A DNA stretch of 42,220 nucleotides from Acidobacteriota bacterium (lineage in GTDB: Bacteria; Acidobacteriota; Thermoanaerobaculia; Gp7-AA8): assembly GCA_019247495.1 (NCBI GenBank), contig JAFAOU010000040.1:1-42220 (forward strand), written 5' to 3'. The translations under genes and the position numbers were made by a program. Of this stretch, positions 1 through 8,100 are shown one piece after another (position 1 is the stretch's first letter; every line of letters begins with the position of its first letter). Below the pieces are notes generated by a model. It had not been told where the DNA came from and did not search any database. It was given only the letters and a program-made list of their open reading frames with translations.

Positions 1-65
1 TTCGTCTGCGACTGCCAGCCGGCGTAGCGCGTGCCGAGGTATTGAAGCGTCAGAAGAACGCGCAA
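1..65 (-). CDS. truA: tRNA pseudouridine synthase A, N-terminal fragment (cut by window edge)
   Basis: Only the first 21 codons are inside the window. They read (M)RVLLTLQYLGTRYAGWQSQ, which matches the conserved N-terminal strand of TruA (hydrophobic strand, then Y-x-G-(T/S)-x-Y-x-G-W-Q-x-Q). TruA converts uridines 38-40 of the tRNA anticodon arm to pseudouridine. The start is inferred as TTG at 63-65, because the TAG stop of the upstream gene (75-77) is in the same frame just before it and no ATG or GTG lies between. The 9-bp gap suggests co-transcription with the upstream secreted-protein gene. The catalytic aspartate region lies outside the window. Confidence 0.72.
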   Translation of the reverse strand, partial: MRVLLTLQYLGTRYAGWQSQT

Positions 66-74
66 GGTTCGCTG

Positions 75-821
75 CTACTTCATGGTCTCGATATGCGTGA
101 GGAACGCGTCGGTGAGCTTCCAGGCCGCGCCGTTCTTCTCGTAGATGAGAGTTGCGTCGGCGCGCGCGGGTTTCGTCCGGTGCGACTCAGCCTGCCCGAG
201 CATGGCCACGGCACTGTCGTCCAGGTCTTCTGAGGCGATCGAGCAAGTCTCCCGAGGGACTTGCAGGGAGACGTTGTATTCGCGTTTGACGTCCGACAGA
301 TTCTTGATGCCGGTGAGCGTGAATTGAAGGAAGTCGTCGAGCGAGCGAAAGGTCGCGTTGTTCAGACCGCGGCTGATGCCCGGCTGCACGATCTGATGTT
401 TCTTCAGCAGATCGTCTTTCATCTGCGCGATCAGCGCGGCGTCCTGCGGAACCGGCGGCGCGGCAGGGAGCGGCGGATTGCCGACAAGCATCGCGTAGCG
501 GCAGAGAGTATCTTTGTCAGACGCTGGCGAGGTGTGGAAGACGACGCGCGTAACGCTCCCGGATGCATCGGCCCGTACGTCGAGCGAGCCCGCTTTGAGG
601 ATGCCTTTCGCGGGCGTCGCCCAGTCCATCGACGCTCCCGCGGCGGCGAGCTTGCGCGGAAGCATTTCGATGACCTCCCTGGGAGCGAGCGTTGTCAGCA
701 CTGAGGTTGTGGCCGACGTCGCGTCGGACTTGTAGTTGACTGCGCACTCCGGCTCGCTGGCGAGCGCAGCGGCGGCGATGAGACAGAGAGCGGTCGGGAT
801 GACGATTCGATGGATGCGCAT
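75..821 (-). CDS. Secreted protein of unknown function
   Basis: 248 aa. The N-terminus is a clear Sec signal peptide: a basic MRIHR start, a hydrophobic stretch of about 15 residues rich in A/L/I, and likely cleavage after ALAS near residue 22. The mature part has three cysteines (near the N-terminus, in DTLCRYAML and in RETCSIA) and a mixed alpha/beta composition. I recognise no family or catalytic motif. It probably acts in the periplasm or outside the cell. It is followed within 9 bp by truA on the same strand and is divergent from the EVE-domain gene (57 bp between starts). The start ATG at 819-821 is chosen because it gives the complete signal peptide; no good Shine-Dalgarno sequence precedes it. 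Confidence 0.75.
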   Translation of the reverse strand: MRIHRIVIPTALCLIAAAALASEPECAVNYKSDATSATTSVLTTLAPREVIEMLPRKLAAAGASMDWATPAKGILKAGSLDVRADASGSVTRVVFHTSPASDKDTLCRYAMLVGNPPLPAAPPVPQDAALIAQMKDDLLKKHQIVQPGISRGLNNATFRSLDDFLQFTLTGIKNLSDVKREYNVSLQVPRETCSIASEDLDDSAVAMLGQAESHRTKPARADATLIYEKNGAAWKLTDAFLTHIETMK

Positions 822-865
822 GGCTTCCGACAGAACCTCGTCCGGCGGCGGCCTAATCCACGTCT

Positions 866-871
866 TACAAT
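866..871 (+). promoter_or_regulatory. Candidate -10 box (TACAAT) of the EVE-domain gene
   Basis: TACAAT lies 6 bp before the ATG at 878, so transcription would start at or next to the start codon, giving a leaderless mRNA. There is no Shine-Dalgarno sequence, and no convincing -35 is visible. The same arrangement recurs at several other genes in the window. Confidence 0.4.
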
Positions 872-877
872 CGCGAC

Positions 878-1339
878 ATGAAGTATTGGCTGATGAAGTG
901 CGAGCCGTCCGCGTACACGATCGAGAAACTGGCGCGCGACGGGACCACGAGTTGGGAAGGCGTTCGCAACTATCAGGCGCGCAATTTCATGCGCGATGAG
1001 ATGAAGAAGGGCGACCGCGTCCTTTTCTACGCCTCGAACGCCGATCCGTCGGGTGTCACCGGCGTGGCCGAGATCGCTCGCGAGGCGTACGCGGACAAGT
1101 TCGCGACGAAAAAGGGCCACGACTACTTCGATCCGAAAGCGACCGCAGAGAATCCGATCTGGTACATGGTCGACATCGGATTCGTGGAGACGTTCCCGCA
1201 CATCGTGCCACTGGAGACGCTGAAATCGACGCCCGGCCTGGAAGAGATGGTGGTGACGAAGAAAGGTTCACGCCTTTCGATCCAGCCGGTGACGAAGAGC
1301 GAGTTCGACATCGTCGTGAAACTGGGCCGCGCGAAGTGA
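878..1339 (+). CDS. EVE domain-containing protein
   Basis: 153 aa, almost entirely one EVE (formerly DUF55) domain. It has the typical start [13 protein letters not shown], then [13 protein letters not shown], the [11 protein letters not shown] strand, and a central G-V-x-G-V-A-E-I segment. EVE domains have a PUA-like fold. Some members bind modified nucleic-acid bases, and others are fused to restriction or RNA-modification enzymes; stand-alone copies like this one are widespread and of uncertain role. Its stop overlaps the GTG start of the macro-domain gene (GTGA, 1336-1339), indicating translational coupling. Confidence 0.9.
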   Translation: MKYWLMKCEPSAYTIEKLARDGTTSWEGVRNYQARNFMRDEMKKGDRVLFYASNADPSGVTGVAEIAREAYADKFATKKGHDYFDPKATAENPIWYMVDIGFVETFPHIVPLETLKSTPGLEEMVVTKKGSRLSIQPVTKSEFDIVVKLGRAK

Positions 1340-1845
1340 CGCAGTTCGAGGTCGTCCGGGGCGACATCACCAGACTCGCCGTCGATGCGATCGTCAACGC
1401 CGCCAACTCGTCGCTCCTCGGCGGGGGCGGAGTGGACGGCGCGATCCACCGCGCCGCCGGGCCCGAGCTCGTCGCCGCCTGCCGCGTCCTCGGCGGATGC
1501 GAAACCGGCGACGCGAAGATCACGCCCGGCTTCCGTCTGCCCGCGAAGTTCGTCATCCACACCGTCGGCCCGGTCTGGCGCGGCGGGACGAATGGCGAGC
1601 CGGAGTTGCTTCGGTCGTGCTACCGGCGAAGCCTTGAGGTCGCGATCGAGAACGGCGTCCGCTCGATTGCGTTTCCGGCGATCAGTTGCGGCATCTACGG
1701 CTATCCGATCGATGCCGCCGCCGAGATCGCGGTCGGTGAAACGAAACGCGTGCTCGCGGACAGCGATGCAATCGACCGCGTCCTCTTCGTTGCATTTGGC
1801 GAGGACGTTCGCCAGACACTGGAACGCTCTTTGCGCAACGGCTGA
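1336..1845 (+). CDS. Macro domain protein, O-acetyl-ADP-ribose deacetylase-like
   Basis: 169 aa, the size of a single macro domain of the YmdB/MacroD type. Visible motifs are the ADP-ribose-binding segment [19 protein letters not shown], the [22 protein letters not shown] segment (the G-D-A-x-x-T-x-G-x-x-L signature), and the phosphate-binding loop [13 protein letters not shown]. Such proteins hydrolyse O-acetyl-ADP-ribose or remove ADP-ribose from proteins or nucleic acids. The GTG start overlaps the EVE stop by 4 bp. Pairing with an EVE protein suggests, by inference only, a shared role in nucleotide or nucleic-acid modification. Confidence 0.92.
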   Translation: MTQFEVVRGDITRLAVDAIVNAANSSLLGGGGVDGAIHRAAGPELVAACRVLGGCETGDAKITPGFRLPAKFVIHTVGPVWRGGTNGEPELLRSCYRRSLEVAIENGVRSIAFPAISCGIYGYPIDAAAEIAVGETKRVLADSDAIDRVLFVAFGEDVRQTLERSLRNG

Positions 1846-1859
1846 CGCGGAGGGACCGA

Positions 1860-2102
1860 ATGTCCGAAGAACGATACGAGCCCGTTTCGTGCGATTACCA
1901 TGACGAGCTCGAAGCAGCAGCGATGCACAAGCAGCAGGTCGAGCTGGAGTTCGATCTCGAAGGCGTAACGCAGCGCGAAAAGGGGACGATCGCCGACGTC
2001 TACACGGCCGAGGGCGCGGAGTTTGTGAAGTTCGTGGGAGGAGCGGGGGCGATCGATATCCGGCTGGATCACATCATTTCGATGCGTACTGCAAACGAGT
2101 AG
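1860..2102 (+). CDS. rof: Rof-like Rho-binding antiterminator
   Basis: 80 aa. The sequence follows the Rof (YaeO) pattern: N-terminal Y-E-P-V-S-C-D-Y-H-D-E-L-E-A-A, a strand V-E-L-E-F-D-L-E-G, and a C-terminal I-D-I-R-L-D-H-I-I-S-M strand equivalent to the E. coli L-R-L-D-K-I-T-S segment. Rof is a small Sm-like fold that binds the RNA-binding site of Rho and blocks termination. A good Shine-Dalgarno (GGAGGG) sits just before the ATG, and the gene begins 14 bp after the macro-domain stop, so it is probably the third gene of the EVE-macro operon. Functional assignment rests on sequence pattern only. Confidence 0.75.
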   Translation: MSEERYEPVSCDYHDELEAAAMHKQQVELEFDLEGVTQREKGTIADVYTAEGAEFVKFVGGAGAIDIRLDHIISMRTANE

Positions 2103-2196
2103 CTTCTTGGGTGTTGGGTGTCGGGTGTCGGGTGGAAGTCGACCACGTCCTCGTTCCCACGTAGTTCCTGCGACTCCCGACAGCCGACAGCCGAAG
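2103..2196. repeat. Inverted-repeat element A (heptamer-type arms)
   Basis: The left arm at 2103-2141 contains tandem copies of a GGGTGTC heptamer. The right arm at 2171-2196 reads as its imperfect complement (units of the type CCGACAG). Outer ends CTTC/GAAG and inner ends AGTCG/CGACT pair exactly, with scattered mismatches between. The spacer is about 29 bp. It fills the gap between the Rof-like gene and the membrane-protein gene. Its unit is close to that of element B inside dnaE (GTCGGGA). Confidence 0.65.
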
Positions 2197-2207
2197 AAAC
2201 GAAGTGC

Positions 2208-2213
2208 TACCCT
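2208..2213 (+). promoter_or_regulatory. Candidate -10 box (TACCCT)
   Basis: TACCCT lies 9 bp before the ATG at 2223, immediately outside repeat element A. There is no Shine-Dalgarno sequence between it and the start, so a very short or absent leader is likely. Weak evidence on its own. Confidence 0.25.
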
Positions 2214-2222
2214 AACCACTCC

Positions 2223-2948
2223 ATGCCGAAGTTTTTCTTCTACGCAGGCACCGGCTTCTGTCTTTTTCTCGCGCTTTGCGCGGCGGCGGGAGTGATGTCG
2301 CAGGCGGACGGCGGCGCGCTGGCGTTCGTGGCCGTGCACGGCGCGATCGTCTCGGCGAAGAGCGCGGCGGCGTGGGCAATCATCGTGGCGCTCATCGCGG
2401 GTATCGCCACGTCGGCGATCCTCGTGCGGATGGCGGCGCTGCTCGCGGCGCGGAACGTTTTCGGAGCACTCTTCGCGCTGCTCTCGACCGCGGCGGCGGT
2501 CGTGTCGCTGGCCTGGACGTTGTTGCTGCAGACGCGGATGTTGATGCTGGTCCGCCACGGCGCCGCGTACGGCGATCTCGCGCAGTTTCATTTCGCGGCC
2601 GTAATGATGCTCGGCTGCTTCGTCTCGCTCACGTTTCTGGCGTTGCGTCCGTACTTTTCGGTGCAGGCCAGCCGCGTCCTTTCCGCGCTCGTCTTTCTGC
2701 CATTCCCGCTCTACTGCCTGATCCTGGCGCAGGAGCTTTTCGTCTCGACGCGGCTCTCGCCTCTGCCATCCGCATCGCCCGCGGCAATCGTGTTTTTCGG
2801 AGTCGTGGCCGTCCTCTTCTTCTCCATCGCGATCCATTGCATCCGCCACCGTCACATGTTCATCGAGACGACGAACCTCCGCGAACTGCTCGACACGCGT
2901 GTCGACCGTTCGGCGCGTCCCCTCGGTACCGTGGCCTTTGACTCGTAG
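2223..2948 (+). CDS. Six-helix integral membrane protein, unknown function
   Basis: 241 aa from the ATG at 2223. The frame is open back to 2118, but upstream codons translate repeat element A and look non-coding. About six hydrophobic segments are visible: FFYAGTGFCLFLALCAAAG, a WAIIVALIAGIATSAILV segment, a VFGALFALLSTAAAVVSLAW segment, a FAAVMMLGCFVSLTFLAL segment, a VLSALVFLPFPLYCLIL segment and a AIVFFGVVAVLFFSIAI segment. A short basic, acidic C-terminal tail follows. I recognise no family. It lies 18 bp before the M1-like peptidase gene on the same strand, so the two may be co-transcribed. Confidence 0.75.
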   Translation: MPKFFFYAGTGFCLFLALCAAAGVMSQADGGALAFVAVHGAIVSAKSAAAWAIIVALIAGIATSAILVRMAALLAARNVFGALFALLSTAAAVVSLAWTLLLQTRMLMLVRHGAAYGDLAQFHFAAVMMLGCFVSLTFLALRPYFSVQASRVLSALVFLPFPLYCLILAQELFVSTRLSPLPSASPAAIVFFGVVAVLFFSIAIHCIRHRHMFIETTNLRELLDTRVDRSARPLGTVAFDS

Positions 2949-2950
2949 GC

Positions 2951-2956
2951 TACAAT
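2951..2956 (+). promoter_or_regulatory. Candidate -10 box (TACAAT) of the M1-like peptidase gene
   Basis: TACAAT lies 10 bp before the ATG at 2967, just after the TAG stop of the membrane protein. No Shine-Dalgarno sequence is present, consistent with a leaderless or near-leaderless transcript. Confidence 0.35.
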
Positions 2957-2966
2957 CCGCCCTTCC

Positions 2967-5012
2967 ATGCGAAATCTCCGGCTCCTCGTAACCACGCTCG
3001 CCCTCTGTCTGCCCGTTTCTCTCTTTGCCGCCGCGCCGCTGACCGATTACGTGGCCGCGGTCAACAATCTCAAGCTCGGGCCGGAGACGGCCACGGTCAG
3101 CAACGTCACCTGGACCGTCGGGCACATGAAGTTGCGGCTGACGTCCGGTTCGATTGCGCGCGTCATGGCCGGCAACGAACCGATCGGTGTTTTCTTCAAG
3201 GGCAACGGCTCGTTCGATTACGAGACGGTCGAAGCGGCCGAGCTGCCCGTCGTCGAGCACAACGTGAAGGCGATCGCGCATGTGAAGATGACGGCGGACG
3301 CGCAACACGCGACGCTCAGCGACGACTTCACGGAGATCCTGATCGCGGGCGGCGGCGTCCCGATGCCCGCCGTCACGGAAAGCGGCGCCGCGACACTCGC
3401 GGATGCATTCGCGCAGCATGTGGCCTTCTTCGGCCGCGCGCGCGTCACGCCGCTCGCACACATCCTCGCGGTACAGAAGTTTTCGTTTCCCGCCGCGAAA
3501 CGCCTGCGCATCGAAATCCGCGGCGGCCGCGACAATCTTCTCTACGACCTGGATGAAGCCGAAGATCACGACGAAAGCCTGGTCACGGTGGCGGGTCCGA
3601 CGCAGTTCGTTTCCGACAAGCGTGTCAAGGACTGGCTCTTCCCGAATTTGCTATCCGATCAACCCGTGGGCCGCGACCACTGGACGACCGCCAGGCCGCC
3701 GTTCGCGCTGACGGGACTCGACTACACATTGACCGCGGACGACGACAACGCCAAGGCTGACGTCACCGAGACCATCGCGCGGCTTACGCCTGGCCAGAAC
3801 GTTCTCCGCTTCGATATGCAGAGCGAGCGGATCGTGCGCGCAAACCAGCCGGCGCGGACCTACCACGTTCGTAGCGTGACCGATGCGCAAGGGCGTGCGT
3901 TGCCGTTTCACCACGACATGAATGATCTGGTCGTTGCCGTCGACACCGTGGCGGATCCGACCTTGAAGATCAAGTTCGTCATCGACGGAGACTTCCTCGT
4001 CCGCGAGGGCGGAGACAACGCCTGGCAACTCCGCCTCGGAGAGCCGTGGTTTCCTCTTCCGAGGCAGCTGGCGGGGCAGGCCTACACCGTTCACTCCGTA
4101 CTTCGCATCAAGAAGCCGTTCATCGGGATCGCGCCCGGCAACACGATTTCGCGACGGGACGAAGGCGACTACAACGTCGTCGAAAACGTTCTCGACAAGC
4201 CGGTCGAGTTCACGATGGTGGAAGGCGGCAAGTACAACCTGTCGGAAGAAAAACGTGGCGAACGAACGGTCCGCGTCGCCACCTACGGTCTCCGTAATGA
4301 CCGCGCCTCGAAGCAACTGACCAACCTCGCGTTCGACTTCATCGAGTATTACGAGCTCTTTCTGGGAGCGTTCCCCTGGAAAGAATTCAACATCATCCAG
4401 GTCAATACCTACGGCTACGGACAAGCGCCGCCGGCGACGATGTTCATCACGAACGAGGCCTTCAACTCGATGCTGAGCAGCGTCGACGAAGACGCCGTAT
4501 CGGCAGACCAGTTCTTCTCGCAAGGCATTAACGAGCGCTTCGCCCATGAGATCGCGCACCAGTACTGGGGCTATGTCGTGCGCGATCCGAGCCCGGAAGA
4601 GACGTGGCTCGCGGAATCATTCGCCGAGTACTCCGCGGCGCTGGCGCTGAAGAAGCTGATGCCGAAGGGCGAAGGCGTCTACAACCGGCTCGTTTCGCAG
4701 TGGCGTACCGGCGCCAGGCAGGCCACCGCTGTCGCGCCAATTCCGTATGCGAACCGTATCGAAGGTGATCCGTCGCTCACGTTCCGCCAGCGCTTCGGCC
4801 TTTTGTATGAGAAGGGACCGTATCTTCTCTATGCACTGCACAAAGAAGTCGGCGACACGATCTTCCTAACGTTTCTGAAGTCGTATCAGAAATCGTTCGC
4901 CTTCAAAGCCGGCTCGACGAAAGATGTGGCCGGGTTGCTCGGCTTCATTACGAAGAAGGACTACAAACCGTTCTTCGACCAGTATTTCTGGGGAACGGCG
5001 ATGCCGCAGTAG
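2967..5012 (+). CDS. Secreted M1-like (gluzincin) zinc metallopeptidase
   Basis: 681 aa with an N-terminal signal peptide (MRNLRLLVTTLALCLPVSLFAAA). The C-terminal half has the zinc site of the M1 clan: HEIAHQYWG at 527-535 (H527 and H531 as ligands, E528 catalytic) and, 18 residues after H531, E550 in WLAESFAEY as third ligand. Downstream, RQRFGLLYEKGPYLLYAL resembles the M1 segment carrying the catalytic tyrosine (YxKG). The classical GxMEN exopeptidase motif is not evident; the equivalent stretch reads QAPPATMFITNEAF, so aminopeptidase activity is uncertain. The N-terminal ~400 residues are beta-rich. Probably periplasmic. No Shine-Dalgarno sequence precedes the start. Confidence 0.88.
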   Translation: MRNLRLLVTTLALCLPVSLFAAAPLTDYVAAVNNLKLGPETATVSNVTWTVGHMKLRLTSGSIARVMAGNEPIGVFFKGNGSFDYETVEAAELPVVEHNVKAIAHVKMTADAQHATLSDDFTEILIAGGGVPMPAVTESGAATLADAFAQHVAFFGRARVTPLAHILAVQKFSFPAAKRLRIEIRGGRDNLLYDLDEAEDHDESLVTVAGPTQFVSDKRVKDWLFPNLLSDQPVGRDHWTTARPPFALTGLDYTLTADDDNAKADVTETIARLTPGQNVLRFDMQSERIVRANQPARTYHVRSVTDAQGRALPFHHDMNDLVVAVDTVADPTLKIKFVIDGDFLVREGGDNAWQLRLGEPWFPLPRQLAGQAYTVHSVLRIKKPFIGIAPGNTISRRDEGDYNVVENVLDKPVEFTMVEGGKYNLSEEKRGERTVRVATYGLRNDRASKQLTNLAFDFIEYYELFLGAFPWKEFNIIQVNTYGYGQAPPATMFITNEAFNSMLSSVDEDAVSADQFFSQGINERFAHEIAHQYWGYVVRDPSPEETWLAESFAEYSAALALKKLMPKGEGVYNRLVSQWRTGARQATAVAPIPYANRIEGDPSLTFRQRFGLLYEKGPYLLYALHKEVGDTIFLTFLKSYQKSFAFKAGSTKDVAGLLGFITKKDYKPFFDQYFWGTAMPQ

Positions 5013-5026
5013 GCGTCGCCTCCCGG

Positions 5027-5043
5027 TTCTACTCCTGGTAGAA
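5027..5043. other. Small hairpin downstream of the M1-like gene
   Basis: TTCTAC and GTAGAA form a perfect 6-bp inverted repeat around a 5-nt loop, 15 bp after the peptidase stop. There is no T-tract after it, so it is at best a weak or Rho-assisted terminator. The rest of the 100-bp gap to dnaE contains only a TAAACT hexamer (5094-5099) as a possible -10. Confidence 0.3.
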
Positions 5044-5112
5044 AGATCGGGTCACTGCACAGAATCAGGTGCCAATTGGCGGACCCGGGCCGCTAAACTT
5101 CCCGTTGCCCCG

Positions 5113-8100
5113 ATGTCGTTCGCTCACCTCCACCTCCACACCGAATTCTCCCTTCTCGACGGTGCCAGCCGGCCCGACGAGCTGGCCAAGCGTGTCGCCA
5201 AATTGGGCATGCCCGCGTGCGCCATCACCGACCACGGCAACATGTTCGGCGCGGTCGAGTTTTACAACGCCATGAAGAAGGAGAAAGTGAAGCCGATCAT
5301 CGGCTGCGAGATGTATGTCGCGTACGGCTCACGCTTCGATAAGGCGGGCGTCGAGGATGGCCAGGCCGACGCCGGCGCGAACAATCACCTGATCGTCCTC
5401 GCGTCGAACGACGAGGGGTACAAGAACCTCGTCAAACTCGTCTCGGCTGGATATACCGAGGGTTTTTATTACAAGCCGAGGATCGACAAGGAGTTGCTGC
5501 GGGAGCATCGCGAGGGGCTGATCGTTCTCTCGTCGTGCTTGAAGGGTGAAGTGTCGCAGTCGCTGGCCGGCGGCAATCTCACGAAGGCCAAAGACGCTGC
5601 GCTGCAATACAAAGAGATCCTTGGCGCGGACAACTTCTTCCTCGAGATTCAGGACCACGGCATCCCCGACCAGCAGAAGATCGTGCCGATGATGGCGCGC
5701 CTCGGCGAAGAGACCGGACTGCGCCTGGTCGCCACAAACGATTCGCATTACCTCTCGAAGGATGACGCCTTCGCGCACGAGGTCCTGCTCTGCATCGGCA
5801 CGGGCAAGACCCTCGGCGACGAGAAGCGGATGAAGTTCTACAGCGACGATTTCTACGTCAAGAGTCCCGACGAGATGCGCCGCATTTTCAGTGGCTACGG
5901 TGAGGCGCTCGACAACACGGTGAAGATCGCCGAGCGCTGCAATGTGTCGCTCAACGTCGAGGGGTATCACCTGCCGAACTTCCCCGTACCCGAGGGGAAG
6001 GATCTGGCGGGGTACTTCGCGGAGATCGCGAGGGCGGGACTGGAGCGCAGGCTGAAAGCGGCTGCGCCGCTCTTCGCCGCGAACAAGAAAAAGCACGAGC
6101 CGCAGGAGTATTACGACCGGCTTCAGACTGAGATCGACATCATCAAGAGGATGGGCTTTCCGGGCTACTTCCTCGTGGTGTGGGACTTCATCAAGTACGC
6201 GAAAGACCACGGCATCCCGGTCGGTCCCGGCCGCGGTTCGGGCGCGGGCTCGCTGGTCGCGTACTCGATGGGAATCACCGACGTCGATCCGCTCGACTAC
6301 GACCTCCTCTTCGAGCGCTTCCTCAATCCCGAGCGCATCTCGATGCCTGACATCGACATCGACTTCTGCATGAACCGCCGCGGCGAGGTGATTGAGTACG
6401 TCCGGCGCAAGTACGGCGCCGACAAAGTCGCGCAGATCATCACCTTCGGAACGATGGCCGCGAAGTCGGTAGTGCGCGACGTCGGCCGCGTACTCGGGCT
6501 GCCGTACACGCTCGTCGACAAAGTGGCGAAGACGATTCCGACCGGGCCGGACGTCACGCTGCCGGCGGCAGCGAAAGAGTCGCCGGCGCTGATCGAGGCG
6601 ATGAAGAACGACCACGAAGTCGAGCGCATCATCGAGATCGGCTCGCGTCTCGAAGGGCTTTCGCGTCACGCCGGCATGCACGCGGCGGGCGTGGTCATCA
6701 CGCCCGAGCCGGTCACGAATTACGTTCCGCTCTACCGCACGAATCGCGATGAAATCGTGACGCAGTACGACATGCGCATCGTCGAGAAGATGGGTCTTCT
6801 CAAGATGGACTTCCTCGGCCTGCGCACGCTGACAGTGATCGACGATGCCATCAAGTCCGCCAAAGCCGTGGAAGGCATTTCGATCGACATCGAAAACCTG
6901 CCGCTCGATGATCCCGAGGTGTTTCGCCTGTTCCAGGAAGGGCGGACGAAGGGCGTGTTCCAGTTTGAGTCGGGCGGAATGGTGGACGTTTTGCGCAAGT
7001 CGCGTCCAACCCAGTTCGAGGATCTGGCCGCGCTCAACGCGCTCTATCGTCCCGGTGCGCTCGACGCGGGCATGGTCGACGTCTACGTCAAGGTCAAGAC
7101 CGGCGCGCAGAAGCCGCGATACCTCGTGCCGCTGATGAAGGAGTTGCTCGAGGAGACGCACGGCGTCATCGTTTACCAGGAGCAGATCCTCCAGATCGCG
7201 CAGCGGGTGGCGGGCTACTCGCTCGGTCACGCCGATCTGTTGCGCAAGGCCATGGGCAAGAAGGACGCCGCGGTCATGGCCGCGGAACGAAGCAAGTTCG
7301 TCGACGGCGCGATTGCGAATGGCTACGACAAGAAAAAAGCGAACGAGATCTTCGACTACATCGAGCCCTTCGCGCGCTACGGTTTCAACAAGTCGCACTC
7401 GGTGGCCTACGCGCTCGTTGCCTATCAGACCGCGTGGCTGAAGGTTCATTACCCGCGGCACTTCATGGCCGCGCTGATGACCTCGGAAATGGACCGCACC
7501 GACTTCGTCGTGAAGTTCATCAACGAGGCGTCGCAGATGGGTATCCGCATCCTGCCGCCGGACATCAACGAGTCGAACTACGCGTTCACCGTCGTCGGCC
7601 CGAACATCCGATTCGGCCTCGGCGCGGTGAAAGGCGTCGGCGAAAGCGCGATCGAATCGATCCTCGAAGCGCGCCAGAAGAAGGGGAGATACACATCGCT
7701 GCTCGACTTCTGCGAAGCCGTCGATCTGCGCGCGTGCAACAAGAAAGTGATCGAGGCGCTGATCAAGTCAGGATCGTTCGACTTCCTGGGGTCGAGCCGC
7801 AGGGCGCTCTTCGACTCGCTGGAAAACACTGCCGACTCCGCGCAACGTGCTCGCGAAGAAAAAGAGCGTGGACAGAATTCACTCTTCGGAATGCTGAGCC
7901 CCAGCGCGGCGCCGGTTTCCTCGCCCGCGAGAACGCTCGCAGCCGCCGAATGGCCCGACGACGAGAAGCTGCGCTTCGAGAAAGAGACCCTCGGCTTCTA
8001 CATCACCGGTCATCCGCTCAACAAATACGCCGATGACCTGAAGCTCTTCGCCAACGCCACCACCGACACCCTTCATCAACATGTTGACGACGTTGTCAAT

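Noticed and set aside
1701..3569. 622-codon minus-strand open frame across macro, Rof, membrane and peptidase genes
   Set aside because: Runs through intergenic repeat A and several real genes, is Arg-rich and has no domain.
4924..5112. N-terminal extension of DnaE
   Set aside because: The codons overlap the peptidase gene in another frame and are unlike any DnaE; the conserved protein starts at the ATG at 5113.
5329..7461. 710-codon open frame antisense to dnaE
   Set aside because: Entirely within the conserved polymerase core on the other strand; codon structure follows dnaE.
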